A DNA stretch of 35,307 bases from Bryobacterales bacterium. GTDB lineage: Bacteria; Acidobacteriota; Terriglobia; Bryobacterales; Bryobacteraceae. Within the stretch, counting starts at the first letter, position 1. Each line of letters starts with the position of its first letter. Shown in pieces: positions 17,601-24,978 of the stretch. Position numbers and translations under genes: made by a program. The DNA is taken from the NCBI GenBank assembly GCA_020851655.1, contig JADZCI010000189.1, forward strand, positions 1 through 35,307, in the 5' to 3' direction. The notes under the pieces are model-generated. The model had not been told where the DNA came from and made no database searches. It saw only the letters and a program-made list of their open reading frames with translations.

Positions 17601-18079
17601 AGGGTATAGGGATTTCGCGCCAGGACGGGCAGGTCCTGGATCATGGCGCCTTGAACGGTGGTTGTCATCGTTGAAGTATTGAACTCCACGCCTCCCACCG
17701 CTTCAGTGATATTGACGGTTTGCGCAAGCCCACCCACGGCCAGCTCAGCGTTCACGGTGACATCGCCACGAGTCAGTACGGTCACATTCTCCTGGACAAA
17801 GCGGTTAAACCCGGTCGCTTCGACTGTCACCGAGTAACTGCCGGGCAGCACAAGATCGAACAGGTAATGCCCGACGTCGTTGGCTTGAGTTACGCTTTCA
17901 ACACCGGTCAGTGTGTTCTTGAGCGTGACTTTAGCCCCTGCCACCGCGGCTTGTGCCGGGTCGTAGATGGTCCCTTGGACGCGCCCCCGGTAATCTTGCG
18001 CTATGGCGATGGGGAGTAAGAGCGGCACAAGGGATGTCAGAACGATTTGAGCACCTAAGAGGCGCCTGGATACTGACAT
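14615..18079 (-). CDS. Oar-like TonB-dependent outer-membrane receptor with carboxypeptidase-regulatory domain
   Basis: This protein has 1154 residues. A signal peptide occupies 1-27 (LLLPIAIAQ). Residues about 30-115 form a CarboxypepD_reg-like beta-sandwich (GRVQGTIYDPAQAAVAGAKV, later PGSYSVTVEATGF). About 140-250 is a plug-like domain (LPVLARNPYTLALLNPAV; SAGGTLNLSMKSGTNEFHG). The remainder is a predicted beta-barrel rich in Tyr, Asn and Gly that ends in aromatic GRIRF, as outer-membrane barrels do. Such proteins are greatly expanded in Solibacteres; ligands are mostly unknown, and polymer or glycan uptake is a guess from the neighbouring fucosidase. The ATG at 18079 has AGGAG seven bases upstream, which decides the start; a frame extending to 18418 runs through the divergent fucosidase gene. 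No SusD partner is present. Confidence 0.9.
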   Translation of the reverse strand: MSVSRRLLGAQIVLTSLVPLLLPIAIAQDYRGRVQGTIYDPAQAAVAGAKVTLKNTLTGVESVTQANDVGHYLFDLVLPGSYSVTVEATGFNRFVQENVTVLTRGDVTVNAELAVGGLAQTVNITEAVGGVEFNTSTMTTTVQGAMIQDLPVLARNPYTLALLNPAVVNQYWDVAHRNPFYMWSSGGLDVGGSTGGKNNQLLDGVSLNVSARGSYNAPMDAVQEVSVQQNAVDAEFGFSAGGTLNLSMKSGTNEFHGTAYYFGRNPALNAMTNRITREPSVVRNHIWGGTIGNPILKNKLFNFFSYEQWRSTQPSSNQSTVPTDLERTGDFSRTFTPQGVLRAIYDPFTTVFDPATSMVTRQPFAGNIIPANRINASGKIAINDLWKPNRAGDDPSGVNNFKNAYAWWVKYKNYSDRVDYNITERLRMYARYSQYWTRLDNPNWGGTIAVPSDNGGLMDALNAAADVVYTISPSTVFNVRYGATYLEDDYDSEWAKVPESTWAGLFPSGWYKPVLASVPGVYYPRFNYTGNGGASTGFGGWWLVRGRSHNPSANIIHYRGKHSFKAGWQLRYSYDRNGLPTTGDFSFNSIDTGSSFLGYNSSQSGSQFASALLGVLNAGSSAISPMFNTHQQQWGFFFHDDIKVNRNITLNLGIRYEYETAPSEEIHMLTRQLDLSDPIPEFQAKPPQMPSQVTSIMQKPPNYSGAFIFTSNSQPRMYDAQRSIILPRAGIAIRLNDKTSMRVGYARYAVPMVAVHPEGFPLPKYGYVQSSSVLGPLEGKPRTLVSDPFPTTNPLILPPGNSLGRYTQLGDGMSWYAPNTTTPKNDRINFSVQHQMPWRIVTDATFFINLGHDVQDPSMWGGDYGRSMNMTDPNLYYKYKGALDEAVPNPFYQLLPATKMPGNLRNQQTVSVAQLLRPYPQYTDLTISAYRGQTSRYYALQLKAERPMANGLTLLVGYNYNRETHTEYFNDLDRYNYTFGMFDRGNPRHHIRVAGTWEVPVGRGRAYGASMNRALDLIIGGWATSSILMWNAGPMIRFGQAIVTGDPTQNVPSSAYFNPSVFQVPEPYTPRTNPIYYDGLRGPGYWQLDSTLVKYFPITERVKFELRMEFYNLPNHFLPSQPDTGIGSGTMGYSTWVAGGNYGREIQYTGRIRF

Positions 18080-18115
18080 AAACAGCTCCTTTCCTAGCGA
18101 AACTATTGGTGAGAG

Positions 18116-18121
18116 TCTATA
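18116..18121 (-). promoter_or_regulatory. Possible extended -10 promoter element of the receptor gene
   Basis: On the minus strand TGC-TATAGA occurs about 37 bases before the receptor ATG. It fits an extended -10 box (TGnTATAAT, 4 of 6 in the hexamer). The upstream TTGTGC is only a poor -35 at 15-base spacing. The wider 18080-18280 gap is the shared control region of the receptor and the divergent fucosidase. It also holds an imperfect inverted repeat at 18210-18233 (TTCGCcGCGAG / CTCGCGAA). Confidence 0.3.
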
Positions 18122-18280
18122 GCAAACAAATGCCAGGCACAACGGGTCTGTGGGGTAAGAATCCTTCAACACCGGGCGCAAGCCAACCACGCAGAGGTGT
18201 GTGACTTTTTTCGCCGCGAGCTTCCCTCGCGAAGAATTGCCGCCCCCGTCCGATAACGGATACTCTGGGACAGACCTGCC

Positions 18281-19750
18281 ATGAAAACCGCCATACTGCT
18301 GTGCCTCACTGGTTCGTTCCTCGTAGCCCAAACACGCTATGAACCCACTTGGGAGTCGATCGACAAACGCCCGAATCCGGCCTGGTTTGCCGAAGCCAAA
18401 TTCGGCATTTTCATCCACTGGGGAATTTACTCAGTTCCTGCGTTTGCGCCGGTGAACAAGAAGGGCGAGACGCCCTATTCGGAGTGGTATTGGAACTCGC
18501 TGACCAAAGGGCAGCGGGAGCCGAAGGGAAATGCGACCTCGGTGTTCCACAGCCGGGTGTTTGGCCCACAGTTTCCGTATCAGGATTTTGCGCCGATGTT
18601 CAAGGCCGAACTGTTCGACGCCGGCAGGTGGGCGGACGTTTTTCTGAGGTCGGGCGCAAAGTACGTGGTCCCGACTTCCAAACACCATGACGGCTTTGCC
18701 ATCTGGCCTTCGGCGCACGCCAGCAAGACCTGGGGACGGCCCTGGAACAGCGTGGAAATCGGCCCGAAACGCGATCTGCTCGGGGAACTGACCGACGCCG
18801 TCAGGCGAAAAGGGCTCAAGGCAGGATTCTATTATTCGCTCTACGAGTGGTACAACCCGCTCTGGATCAGCGATAAGAAACGCTTTGTCGATGAGCACAT
18901 GTTCCCGCAGTTCAAGGATGTCGTGACCCGCTACAAGCCGTCCATCATCTTCAGCGACGGCGAGTGGGACCTGACCAGCGCCGAGTGGAAATCGCCGGAA
19001 CTGCTGGCGTGGCTCTTCAACGAATCTCCCTCCAAAGACGAGGTCGTGATCGATGACCGCTGGGGCAAGGACACGCGGCACAAGCACGGCGGGTATTGGA
19101 CGACAGAGTATACTCCCGGGCTGGACTTGGCCGGACACGACTGGGAAGAGAGCCGGGGCATGGGCCACTCCTACGGCTACAACCGCGTGGAGCGGTTGGA
19201 GGATTACCACTCCGGCCGCGAACTGGTCCTGATGCTGGTGGACCTGGTGAGCCGGGGCGGCAGTGTTCTGCTGGACATCGGACCGGCGGCCGATGGAACG
19301 ATTCCGGTGGTCATGGAAGACCGTCTGATCCAGATCGGCGACTGGCTCAAGGTGAACGGCGAAGCCATCTACGGCACCCGCCCGTGGAAGAAGACGCGCC
19401 AGTGGAGCGCCGGCAAAGTACCCACCATGGAGACCAACAAGGAGTACATGGTGCGGTACGAAGTCACCGACCTGGTGGACGGCGCGGGGCCCGGAATGGC
19501 GCGAGTCGAATCGTTCTTTACCTCCAAGGGCGATACGCTCTATGCCATCGTTCCCGGCTGGCCTGCGCGGCAGTTTGTGATTCAGAATGTCAAAGCCAGG
19601 AAATCGATGACCGCGACGCTGCTGGGGCACGAAAGCCCTCTGAAGTGGAAAGCGGCGGGTGGCGGCGTGCAGGTCGAGGTTCCCGAGTTCGGCCCTGCCT
19701 TACGCCCGTGCTGTGTGGCCTCCGTCATCAAACTGGCTGGAGTCGAGTAG
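18281..19750 (+). CDS. Exported alpha-L-fucosidase, glycoside hydrolase family 29
   Basis: This 489-residue protein has a signal peptide at residues 1-16 (ILLCLTGSFLVAQ), placing it in the periplasm or outside. The GH29 (beta/alpha)8 barrel shows the family blocks FGIFIHWGIYSVPAF (41-55, with H46), KYVVPTSKHHDGFAIW (128-142, with H135-H136) and IIFSDGEWD (222-230). D226 is in the position of the catalytic nucleophile (the W/F-x-D-G motif). A C-terminal beta-sandwich follows from about 390. Such enzymes release alpha-linked L-fucose from plant, algal or animal glycans. The general acid residue cannot be assigned by eye in this family. It is divergent from the Oar-like receptor, separated by 201 bases, suggesting shared control. 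Confidence 0.93.
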   Translation: MKTAILLCLTGSFLVAQTRYEPTWESIDKRPNPAWFAEAKFGIFIHWGIYSVPAFAPVNKKGETPYSEWYWNSLTKGQREPKGNATSVFHSRVFGPQFPYQDFAPMFKAELFDAGRWADVFLRSGAKYVVPTSKHHDGFAIWPSAHASKTWGRPWNSVEIGPKRDLLGELTDAVRRKGLKAGFYYSLYEWYNPLWISDKKRFVDEHMFPQFKDVVTRYKPSIIFSDGEWDLTSAEWKSPELLAWLFNESPSKDEVVIDDRWGKDTRHKHGGYWTTEYTPGLDLAGHDWEESRGMGHSYGYNRVERLEDYHSGRELVLMLVDLVSRGGSVLLDIGPAADGTIPVVMEDRLIQIGDWLKVNGEAIYGTRPWKKTRQWSAGKVPTMETNKEYMVRYEVTDLVDGAGPGMARVESFFTSKGDTLYAIVPGWPARQFVIQNVKARKSMTATLLGHESPLKWKAAGGGVQVEVPEFGPALRPCCVASVIKLAGVE

Positions 19751-19772
19751 CGGGCAACTCCGGCCGTTCCAA

Positions 19773-21002
19773 TTACGGCAGGGTAATCCGGACGGGCGAA
19801 GCCGGGCTGCCGTCCCGCAGGATGGCGCGAACGGCCTCGTGCGAGCGCGGCTCAACCGTCATGGTCTTGCCTTCGATATCGACGAGGAGAAAGTGCCGTT
19901 GCGCCGCCCACGCTTCAGTGTGCGCGCTGGCCATGTTGCGCCGGACATCGCCCCGCCGGAGTTCACCGCCCGCGCCGGAAATAAAGAACCGGATTCCTGA
20001 AGTTGCCTCGTCCGCGAACGTGACCTGATAGTTGTGCTCGTGGCCCTGAAAAACCGTCCGCACTCCGGCGGCGGCGAAAATCGGCTGCCAGTGCTTCAAC
20101 CGCTCGTCCGATTTTTTCGACTCGTGGAAAGGTCCGGCATTGAAGATTGGATGGTGGTAGTAGGGGATCTTCCATAACGCCTTGGATTGCGAGAGCTGGC
20201 TTTTCAGCCATGCCGTCTGCTCGCTCCCTTCCAGGTAGACAGGGCTGGGCGGACCCGACTCGCTGTTCCAGGTGGAGTCCAGCGCAAAGAAGTCCGCGAG
20301 ACCGCCGCCGAAGCTGAACTGATACCAGCGCGCCGGATTCCCACCGGGAAAAAAGAAGTTGTCGAGGTAGACCGGCAAGTCGCCGCGCTTCTCCGATTCG
20401 TTGCCGTCGTGATTGCCCAGACTCGGGTAAAACGGAACCTGTGACAGGACTCCGGCAAACGGCGTGAACAGCCTTGGCCACCAGTCCTGGTCTTTGGCGC
20501 CGCTCTGCCTGCGGATCAAAAAAGTCCCGTAGATGTTGTCGCCGGTGGTGAGCACGAACCGTATGGGGTTGGCGGAGTTGGCCCGCTCATCGACGACTTT
20601 CGCCATAGCCGCGCCGATGAGCGCTTCCTCGCGCGAGCCGGCGCCGTAGTCGCCGACAACAATGAAACTCAGCCGGGTCGCGGTGCGCGGCCACGTGCGT
20701 ACCGTGCCCTTCCCCACCGTTTCCCCACCGATCTGAATGGTGTAGTCGTAGCGCGTATCGGGCGCCAATCCGTCGACACGGGCCCAAGCGCGGCCGGTTT
20801 CGACACTCTTCGAGCCCACCGTGACTCGCGCCGTTCCATATGACTTGGCGTCCCGGCCAATCACGTTTCCGGCGCCCGGCTTTCCCCATGCCAGGATGAC
20901 GGCGCCGGGTGAAAGCGCGCCCACGTAGACCGTCCAGGTCTGCGCGGACGCGCAGGCGGCCGCGGCGAGCATCAGCGCCGCCAGGGGCGGTACGCGGCTC
21001 AA
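19773..21002 (-). CDS. Exported metallophosphoesterase of the purple acid phosphatase type
   Basis: This 409-residue protein has a signal peptide (residues 1-20, cut near ASAQ). An N-terminal fibronectin-III-like domain (about 22-105; RVDGLAPDTRYDYTIQIG) precedes the dimetal phosphatase domain. The metal-ligand motifs are all present: G117-D118-Y-G, G154-D155-N156-I-Y, G196-N197-H198-D199, H283-H284-P and G320-H321-E-H323-N-Y. This order is typical of purple acid phosphatases, which hydrolyse phosphomonoesters outside the cytoplasm. The start is TTG at 21002, overlapping the stop of the shell-protein gene as TTGA, with GGAG six bases upstream. Translation is therefore probably coupled to the microcompartment-type genes, an unexpected partner for an exported enzyme. 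Confidence 0.88.
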   Translation of the reverse strand: MSRVPPLAALMLAAAACASAQTWTVYVGALSPGAVILAWGKPGAGNVIGRDAKSYGTARVTVGSKSVETGRAWARVDGLAPDTRYDYTIQIGGETVGKGTVRTWPRTATRLSFIVVGDYGAGSREEALIGAAMAKVVDERANSANPIRFVLTTGDNIYGTFLIRRQSGAKDQDWWPRLFTPFAGVLSQVPFYPSLGNHDGNESEKRGDLPVYLDNFFFPGGNPARWYQFSFGGGLADFFALDSTWNSESGPPSPVYLEGSEQTAWLKSQLSQSKALWKIPYYHHPIFNAGPFHESKKSDERLKHWQPIFAAAGVRTVFQGHEHNYQVTFADEATSGIRFFISGAGGELRRGDVRRNMASAHTEAWAAQRHFLLVDIEGKTMTVEPRSHEAVRAILRDGSPASPVRITLP

Positions 21003-21550
21003 ATCAGCTCCGCCAGCAGTTCCGGCCGCGGCTGCGGGATCACAACCCGGTTGACCAAGAGGCCCTTTCTGGCGATGGCCTGGGCTCCGGCTTCGACGGC
21101 GGCGCGCACTGACGACACGCTTCCAGTAACCAGCGCAAACGCCTTTCCGCCCAGGGCCATGGCGAGCCTCACTTCGATCAACCGGACGTTGGCCGCCTTG
21201 GCCATGGCGTCGGCGCCCTCAATCAACGAAGCTACCGAGAACGACTCCAAAATGCCGAGCGACTCGAGTTTCCCGGCTTTGGGAAAGCCGCTGAGCGCGG
21301 GAAAGATGGACTCGTGCACGCTGGGAATCTGGAACGTGTCGATCACGGAGAAATCGCCTTCACGGCAACCCGCTTCAACCGCGGACTGTATGGCGCCCGT
21401 CTCGCCCCGCACCAGGACCATGTATTTGCCGCTGCAAATGGTGCGCGCCAGCACCAGTTCGACGTCGGCGGCTTTCAGCATGGCGTCGCAGACCTGGAAT
21501 CCCGCGGCGATGCTCGAGAGTTCGATCAATCCAATGGAATTTTTCGCCAT
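20999..21550 (-). CDS. Tandem bacterial-microcompartment shell protein, PduT-like (BMC-T)
   Basis: This 183-residue protein consists of two BMC domains: residues about 4-90 (SIGLIELSSIAAGFQVCDAM) and 96-180 (SLGILESFSVASLIEGADAM). Such proteins form trimers that mimic hexamers in a microcompartment shell. Length and layout match PduT. C39 in R-T-I-C-S-G-K-Y corresponds to the PduT cysteine that holds a 4Fe-4S cluster on the three-fold axis, so an electron-passing shell facet is inferred. Its ATG overlaps the PduS-like stop (TGATG), and its own stop overlaps the phosphatase start, giving a coupled trio. No BMC-H hexamer, pentamer or encapsulated enzyme is encoded in the window. Confidence 0.92.
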   Translation of the reverse strand: MAKNSIGLIELSSIAAGFQVCDAMLKAADVELVLARTICSGKYMVLVRGETGAIQSAVEAGCREGDFSVIDTFQIPSVHESIFPALSGFPKAGKLESLGILESFSVASLIEGADAMAKAANVRLIEVRLAMALGGKAFALVTGSVSSVRAAVEAGAQAIARKGLLVNRVVIPQPRPELLAELI

Positions 21551-22860
21551 CAGGCTTCAATCTCCACAAAATCTTCGGTCACTTTGCTGACCCGTCCTTT
21601 CAGGCTCGCATGCACGTCGGCGCCGAGATCTTTCTCGCCCATGCGCGCAATAACGTCGCCGCGGTTCACGCTGGCGCCTGGCTCGACCACGATGGACGCA
21701 GGTTTGCCCGCGTGCTGCTTGCGCAGGATGCGCACGCGCTTTGGTTGCGGCTCGGCGGCGATAAATGGCGTCGGCGCTTCCAGGTGGTCCACCTTGAGCC
21801 GCTGGCGCAGCATGCCCAAGGGCACGCGCCGGTACTCCTTCATCGGGTGTACTCTGACCGGCCTTTCCTGCACGAACTTGATGCTTGCGGCGCGCAGGTC
21901 TGTCTTGGCCTGATCGCACGCTTCTTTGGGAAACAGGTCTTCCGGGCAGGCGTACAGCGTGCAGAGTCCGCAGGAGCAGCACAATTCCCCCCACTGATTC
22001 CAGTTGTTGGCGCCAGTCAAGGTGAAGCCGAGGCTGCGCATGACCTTGTGCGGCTGCACATCGTAACCGAGCAGGTAGCGCGGGCAAAACTCGGTGCAAT
22101 AGCTGCACTGATCGCAAGCCGACTTGCCGATGTGGTGCTTGACGGCGATGGGACGCGACCGGCGCTCGACCAGCATGTGATCCTTGGGAAGCACGATCAG
22201 GCCGCAGGTGGTTTTCGTGACAACCTCGTCGAGATCAAACGACAGCGTCCCCATCATCAGGCCCGACACGAAAACCGCGATCTGGTCCGGAGTCGCGCCG
22301 CCCGCCATGGCAATCAGGTCGCGAAACGGCGTTCCGATGGGCGCCCAGAAGGAAACCGGCTTCCGCACCGCACCGCAAACGGTGAGGAACTTCCTCGTCA
22401 CCGGTTCGCCTTCGGCGGCGCGCTGTACGTTGTACAGGGTTTCGACGTTATTGACCACGCAGCCGACGTTCAATGGAATTCCGGCCGCCGGGATCAACCG
22501 CCCCGTAGCGCTGTAGACCAACTCGTACTCGTCGCCTGAAGGATAAAAGTCGCCCAGCAGGCACAGCTCGATGCCGGCTTTTTTGGCATGAGGCTCAATC
22601 GCCGCCACGGCGTCTTTGTTCTTGGTCTTTATGCCGAACTTGCCGTGGCGCGCGCCGGTCGCCTCCATCATGAGCTTCATCCCGGCAACAATCTCGGCCG
22701 GGTAACGCTTCATGATCTCGAGGTCTTTGTGCAGTAGTGGTTCACACTCGGCGCCATTGGCCAGCACGTATTCCACTTGCGACTGCGCCTTGACGTATGT
22801 CGGAAAGCCGGCGCCGCCGGCGCCGACCACCCCCATCGCCTTGAGTTTCTCCGCAACCAT
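21550..22860 (-). CDS. PduS/RnfC-like Fe-S flavoprotein with SLBB domain
   Basis: This is a 436-residue soluble electron-transfer protein. Residues 11-24 (VVGAGGAGFPTYVK) form the glycine-rich nucleotide/flavin-binding motif shared by PduS, RnfC and complex I NuoF. An SLBB-type region lies around 155-205 (TVCGAVRKPVSFWAPIGTP). Two 4Fe-4S ligand sets follow: C249-x2-C252-x2-C255-x3-C259-P and C294-x2-C297-x2-C300-x4-C305-P. The C-terminus (about 375-436) is a barrel-sandwich domain. PduS reduces cobalamin in propanediol microcompartments and is proposed to feed electrons via PduT; the gene order here fits that pairing. The ATG at 22860 has AGGGA five bases upstream. TGC-TATAAG at 22869-22877 could be an extended -10 placed almost at the start. 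A different flavin-linked electron carrier role is possible because no cobalamin enzyme is near. Confidence 0.9.
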   Translation of the reverse strand: MVAEKLKAMGVVGAGGAGFPTYVKAQSQVEYVLANGAECEPLLHKDLEIMKRYPAEIVAGMKLMMEATGARHGKFGIKTKNKDAVAAIEPHAKKAGIELCLLGDFYPSGDEYELVYSATGRLIPAAGIPLNVGCVVNNVETLYNVQRAAEGEPVTRKFLTVCGAVRKPVSFWAPIGTPFRDLIAMAGGATPDQIAVFVSGLMMGTLSFDLDEVVTKTTCGLIVLPKDHMLVERRSRPIAVKHHIGKSACDQCSYCTEFCPRYLLGYDVQPHKVMRSLGFTLTGANNWNQWGELCCSCGLCTLYACPEDLFPKEACDQAKTDLRAASIKFVQERPVRVHPMKEYRRVPLGMLRQRLKVDHLEAPTPFIAAEPQPKRVRILRKQHAGKPASIVVEPGASVNRGDVIARMGEKDLGADVHASLKGRVSKVTEDFVEIEA

Positions 22861-22914
22861 ACCATTCCCTTATAGCAATCACGCCACGGCGGATGTGTGC
22901 TACAGGTGAGCGTT

Positions 22915-23336
22915 ATGAACTGGACGGCCTATGCGTGTCTCTCGGCCTTCTTCGGCGGCCTAGTCGCCATTCTCGGCAAGATCGGCGTGCGCGACGTGGA
23001 TTCCAACCTCGCGGTCGCCATTCGCACACTCGTCATCGTCGTCTTTGCGTGGGGGATTGTGCTGGTTGAGGGCACCGCCCGGGAGGCGTTGACGGTACCT
23101 CGTAAATCTCTCGTCTTCCTGGTCCTTTCCGCGCTCGCTACCGGCATGTCGTGGCTGTGTTACTACAAGGCGCTGCAAATGGGTCCGGCTTCACGCGGGG
23201 CCCCATCGACAAGCTGAGCGTCGCGCTGGCGGTAATCATGGCGTTCGCGTTCCTGGGTGAGAAGCCATCGGCCGGCAGCGTCGCCGGTGCGGCGCTCATC
23301 ACTGTTGGAGTGCTGGTTACGGCGTTTGTCCGGTAA
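22915..23336 (+). pseudogene. EamA/DMT-family small transporter, broken by a one-base frameshift
   Basis: The first frame (22915-23217) reads a membrane protein of the EamA single-repeat type up to YYKALQMGPASRGA, then drifts to PSTS and a stop. The family sequence resumes in another frame from about 23199 (APIDKLSVALAVIMAFAFLGEK) and runs to 23336. Adding one C to the CCCC run at 23201-23204 restores a continuous protein of about 140 residues with four to five helices, the usual length. The GGGGCCCC context makes a sequencing or assembly error as likely as a true mutation. The ATG at 22915 has AGGTGAG five bases upstream. It is divergent from the pduS-like gene. The substrate would be a small metabolite. 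Confidence 0.85.
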
Positions 23337-23388
23337 CGCCGCTCGTGCCCGGGATCAAGAATCCGTGCGTTTCTGTTGAAATGTTGGG

Positions 23389-24978
23389 ATGGCGCCGGTT
23401 GCTTGGGATGTCATCGTCGCGGGAGCAGGTCACAACGGGCTCGTCACCGCCGCATACCTGGCGCGGGCCGGACGCCGCGTGCTGGTGCTCGAGCGGCGCG
23501 AACTCGCCGGCGGGTGCGCCGTAACCGAGGAGATCTGGCCCGGCTACCGCGTGTCGACCGCGTCGTACCTGACCAGTCTCCTCCAGGAGCGTGTCATCGC
23601 CGATCTGGAACTCGCGCGCCACGGCTACCAGGTGGACGCTAAGGATCCGGCCTTCTTTTCACCCTTTCCTGACGGCCGTTACCTGTTCATGTGGCAGGAT
23701 GCGGGCAAGACGCTGGCTGAAGCCGCCAAGTTCTCCGCCAGGGATGCCGAGACACTGCCGCGATATGACGCCCATCTCGAACGTCTGGCCCGGGTGATTG
23801 AGGAACTGCTCCTGGTTACTCCCCCGGCGTTCCCGCCCCGCGGCCTCGCGGACGCCGTCGAGTACCTGAAACTGGCCGCCCGGCTGCGCGGACTCGCCCG
23901 TAACGATATTACGGCCCTGGTGAAAATTTTCACCATGAGCGTCAGCGACTATCTGGATGAGTGGTTCGAGTCTCCGGAACTGAAAGTCACCCTGGCCACC
24001 GATGGCGTGATTGGCGCCAACGGCGGTCCGCGCTCGCCCGGAACCGCCTATATCCTCCTGCATCATTGCATGGGCAAAGTGGGAGGACGCCGGGGCCTGT
24101 GGGGCTTTGTCCGCGGCGGCATGGGCGCCGTGTCGGAAGCGATCGCTTCGGCTGCGCGCTCCTACGGCGCCGAAATTCGAACCGGCGCCGCCATACGCCG
24201 GTTTCTGATCCGCAACGGAAAGATCGACGGGGTTGTGCTTGACAACGGCGATGAACTCCGCGCGCGCGCCGTTGCGTCGAACCTGGACCCCAAGCGGACC
24301 TTCCTCGAGTTGACGCCGGCCGGGGAACTCGATCCGGAATTTGTCCGGTCCATCCAACAATTCCGCTGCCAGGGCACCTCTACGAAGATTAACTTTGCGC
24401 TCTCGGCGCTGCCGGAGTTTGCGTGCCTGCCCGGCGCGCCCGCGCCACAGCACCGCGCCACCATGCATATCTGCCCGTCGATCGACTACGTCGAGCAAGC
24501 CTGGGACGACGCCAAGTACGGCCGCCCGTCCGCCCGCCCGCTGCTGGAACTCACCAGCCCGACACAGTACGACGCGACGCTGGCGCCTCCGGGGCGCCAC
24601 CTGCTGGGCGTGTTCCTTCAGTACTCGCCCTACCACCTGCGAAACGGGACGTGGGATGAGCAGCGCGAGCCCTTTGCCCGCGCCGTCATTGACTTGATTG
24701 AAGAGTACTGTCCGGGGTTCCGCGGCTTGATCCTCGAAATGCAGGTCTTGACTCCGCTCGACCTCGAACGCCGTTTCGGGCTCACCGGCGGCAACATCTT
24801 CCATGGGGAGATGAGCCTGGAACAGATGTTCGTCATGCGTCCGGTGGCGGGTTGGGCCAGGTACCGGACACCGGTCCGGGGGCTCTACCTGTGCGGTTCG
24901 GGAGCACACCCGGGCGGAGGCGTGATGGGCGCCGCCGGTTACAACTGCGCGCGGGAAATGCTCAAGGATTCCGTATGA
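23389..24978 (+). CDS. FAD/NAD(P)-dependent oxidoreductase, PYROXD2 / phytoene-dehydrogenase-like
   Basis: This 529-residue protein opens with a dinucleotide-binding motif G12-A-G14-H-N-G17 followed by E35-R-R and a G-G-C block where CrtI-type enzymes have G-G-R. The internal FAD-proximal block RGGMGAVSEAIASAARSYGAEI and the C-terminal closing motif GLYLCGSGAHPGGGVMGAAG are typical of the PYROXD2 branch of the phytoene desaturase superfamily. It lacks a signal peptide. The natural substrate of this branch is unknown in bacteria, and no carotenoid gene is nearby. It is distinct from the amine-oxidase-like gene at 3323-4558. Its 3' end overlaps the convergent MFS gene by 17 bases. The ribosome binding site is weak (TTGGG directly before the ATG). 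Confidence 0.85.
   Translation: MAPVAWDVIVAGAGHNGLVTAAYLARAGRRVLVLERRELAGGCAVTEEIWPGYRVSTASYLTSLLQERVIADLELARHGYQVDAKDPAFFSPFPDGRYLFMWQDAGKTLAEAAKFSARDAETLPRYDAHLERLARVIEELLLVTPPAFPPRGLADAVEYLKLAARLRGLARNDITALVKIFTMSVSDYLDEWFESPELKVTLATDGVIGANGGPRSPGTAYILLHHCMGKVGGRRGLWGFVRGGMGAVSEAIASAARSYGAEIRTGAAIRRFLIRNGKIDGVVLDNGDELRARAVASNLDPKRTFLELTPAGELDPEFVRSIQQFRCQGTSTKINFALSALPEFACLPGAPAPQHRATMHICPSIDYVEQAWDDAKYGRPSARPLLELTSPTQYDATLAPPGRHLLGVFLQYSPYHLRNGTWDEQREPFARAVIDLIEEYCPGFRGLILEMQVLTPLDLERRFGLTGGNIFHGEMSLEQMFVMRPVAGWARYRTPVRGLYLCGSGAHPGGGVMGAAGYNCAREMLKDSV

Noticed and set aside
14615..18079. SusC-type receptor of a polysaccharide utilisation locus
   Set aside because: There is no SusD lipoprotein neighbour and the architecture is the Oar-like type, so the Bacteroidetes SusCD model is not supported.
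18080..18418. N-terminal extension of the receptor frame
   Set aside because: It would run through the divergent fucosidase gene; the ATG at 18079 has a strong ribosome binding site and starts a signal peptide.
18431..19630. 399-residue minus-strand frame
   Set aside because: It is antisense to the fucosidase; the fucosidase motifs prove the plus-strand frame.
23659..24909. 416-residue minus-strand frame
   Set aside because: It is antisense to the PYROXD2-like gene, with low-complexity Arg/Gly/Ala-rich content.
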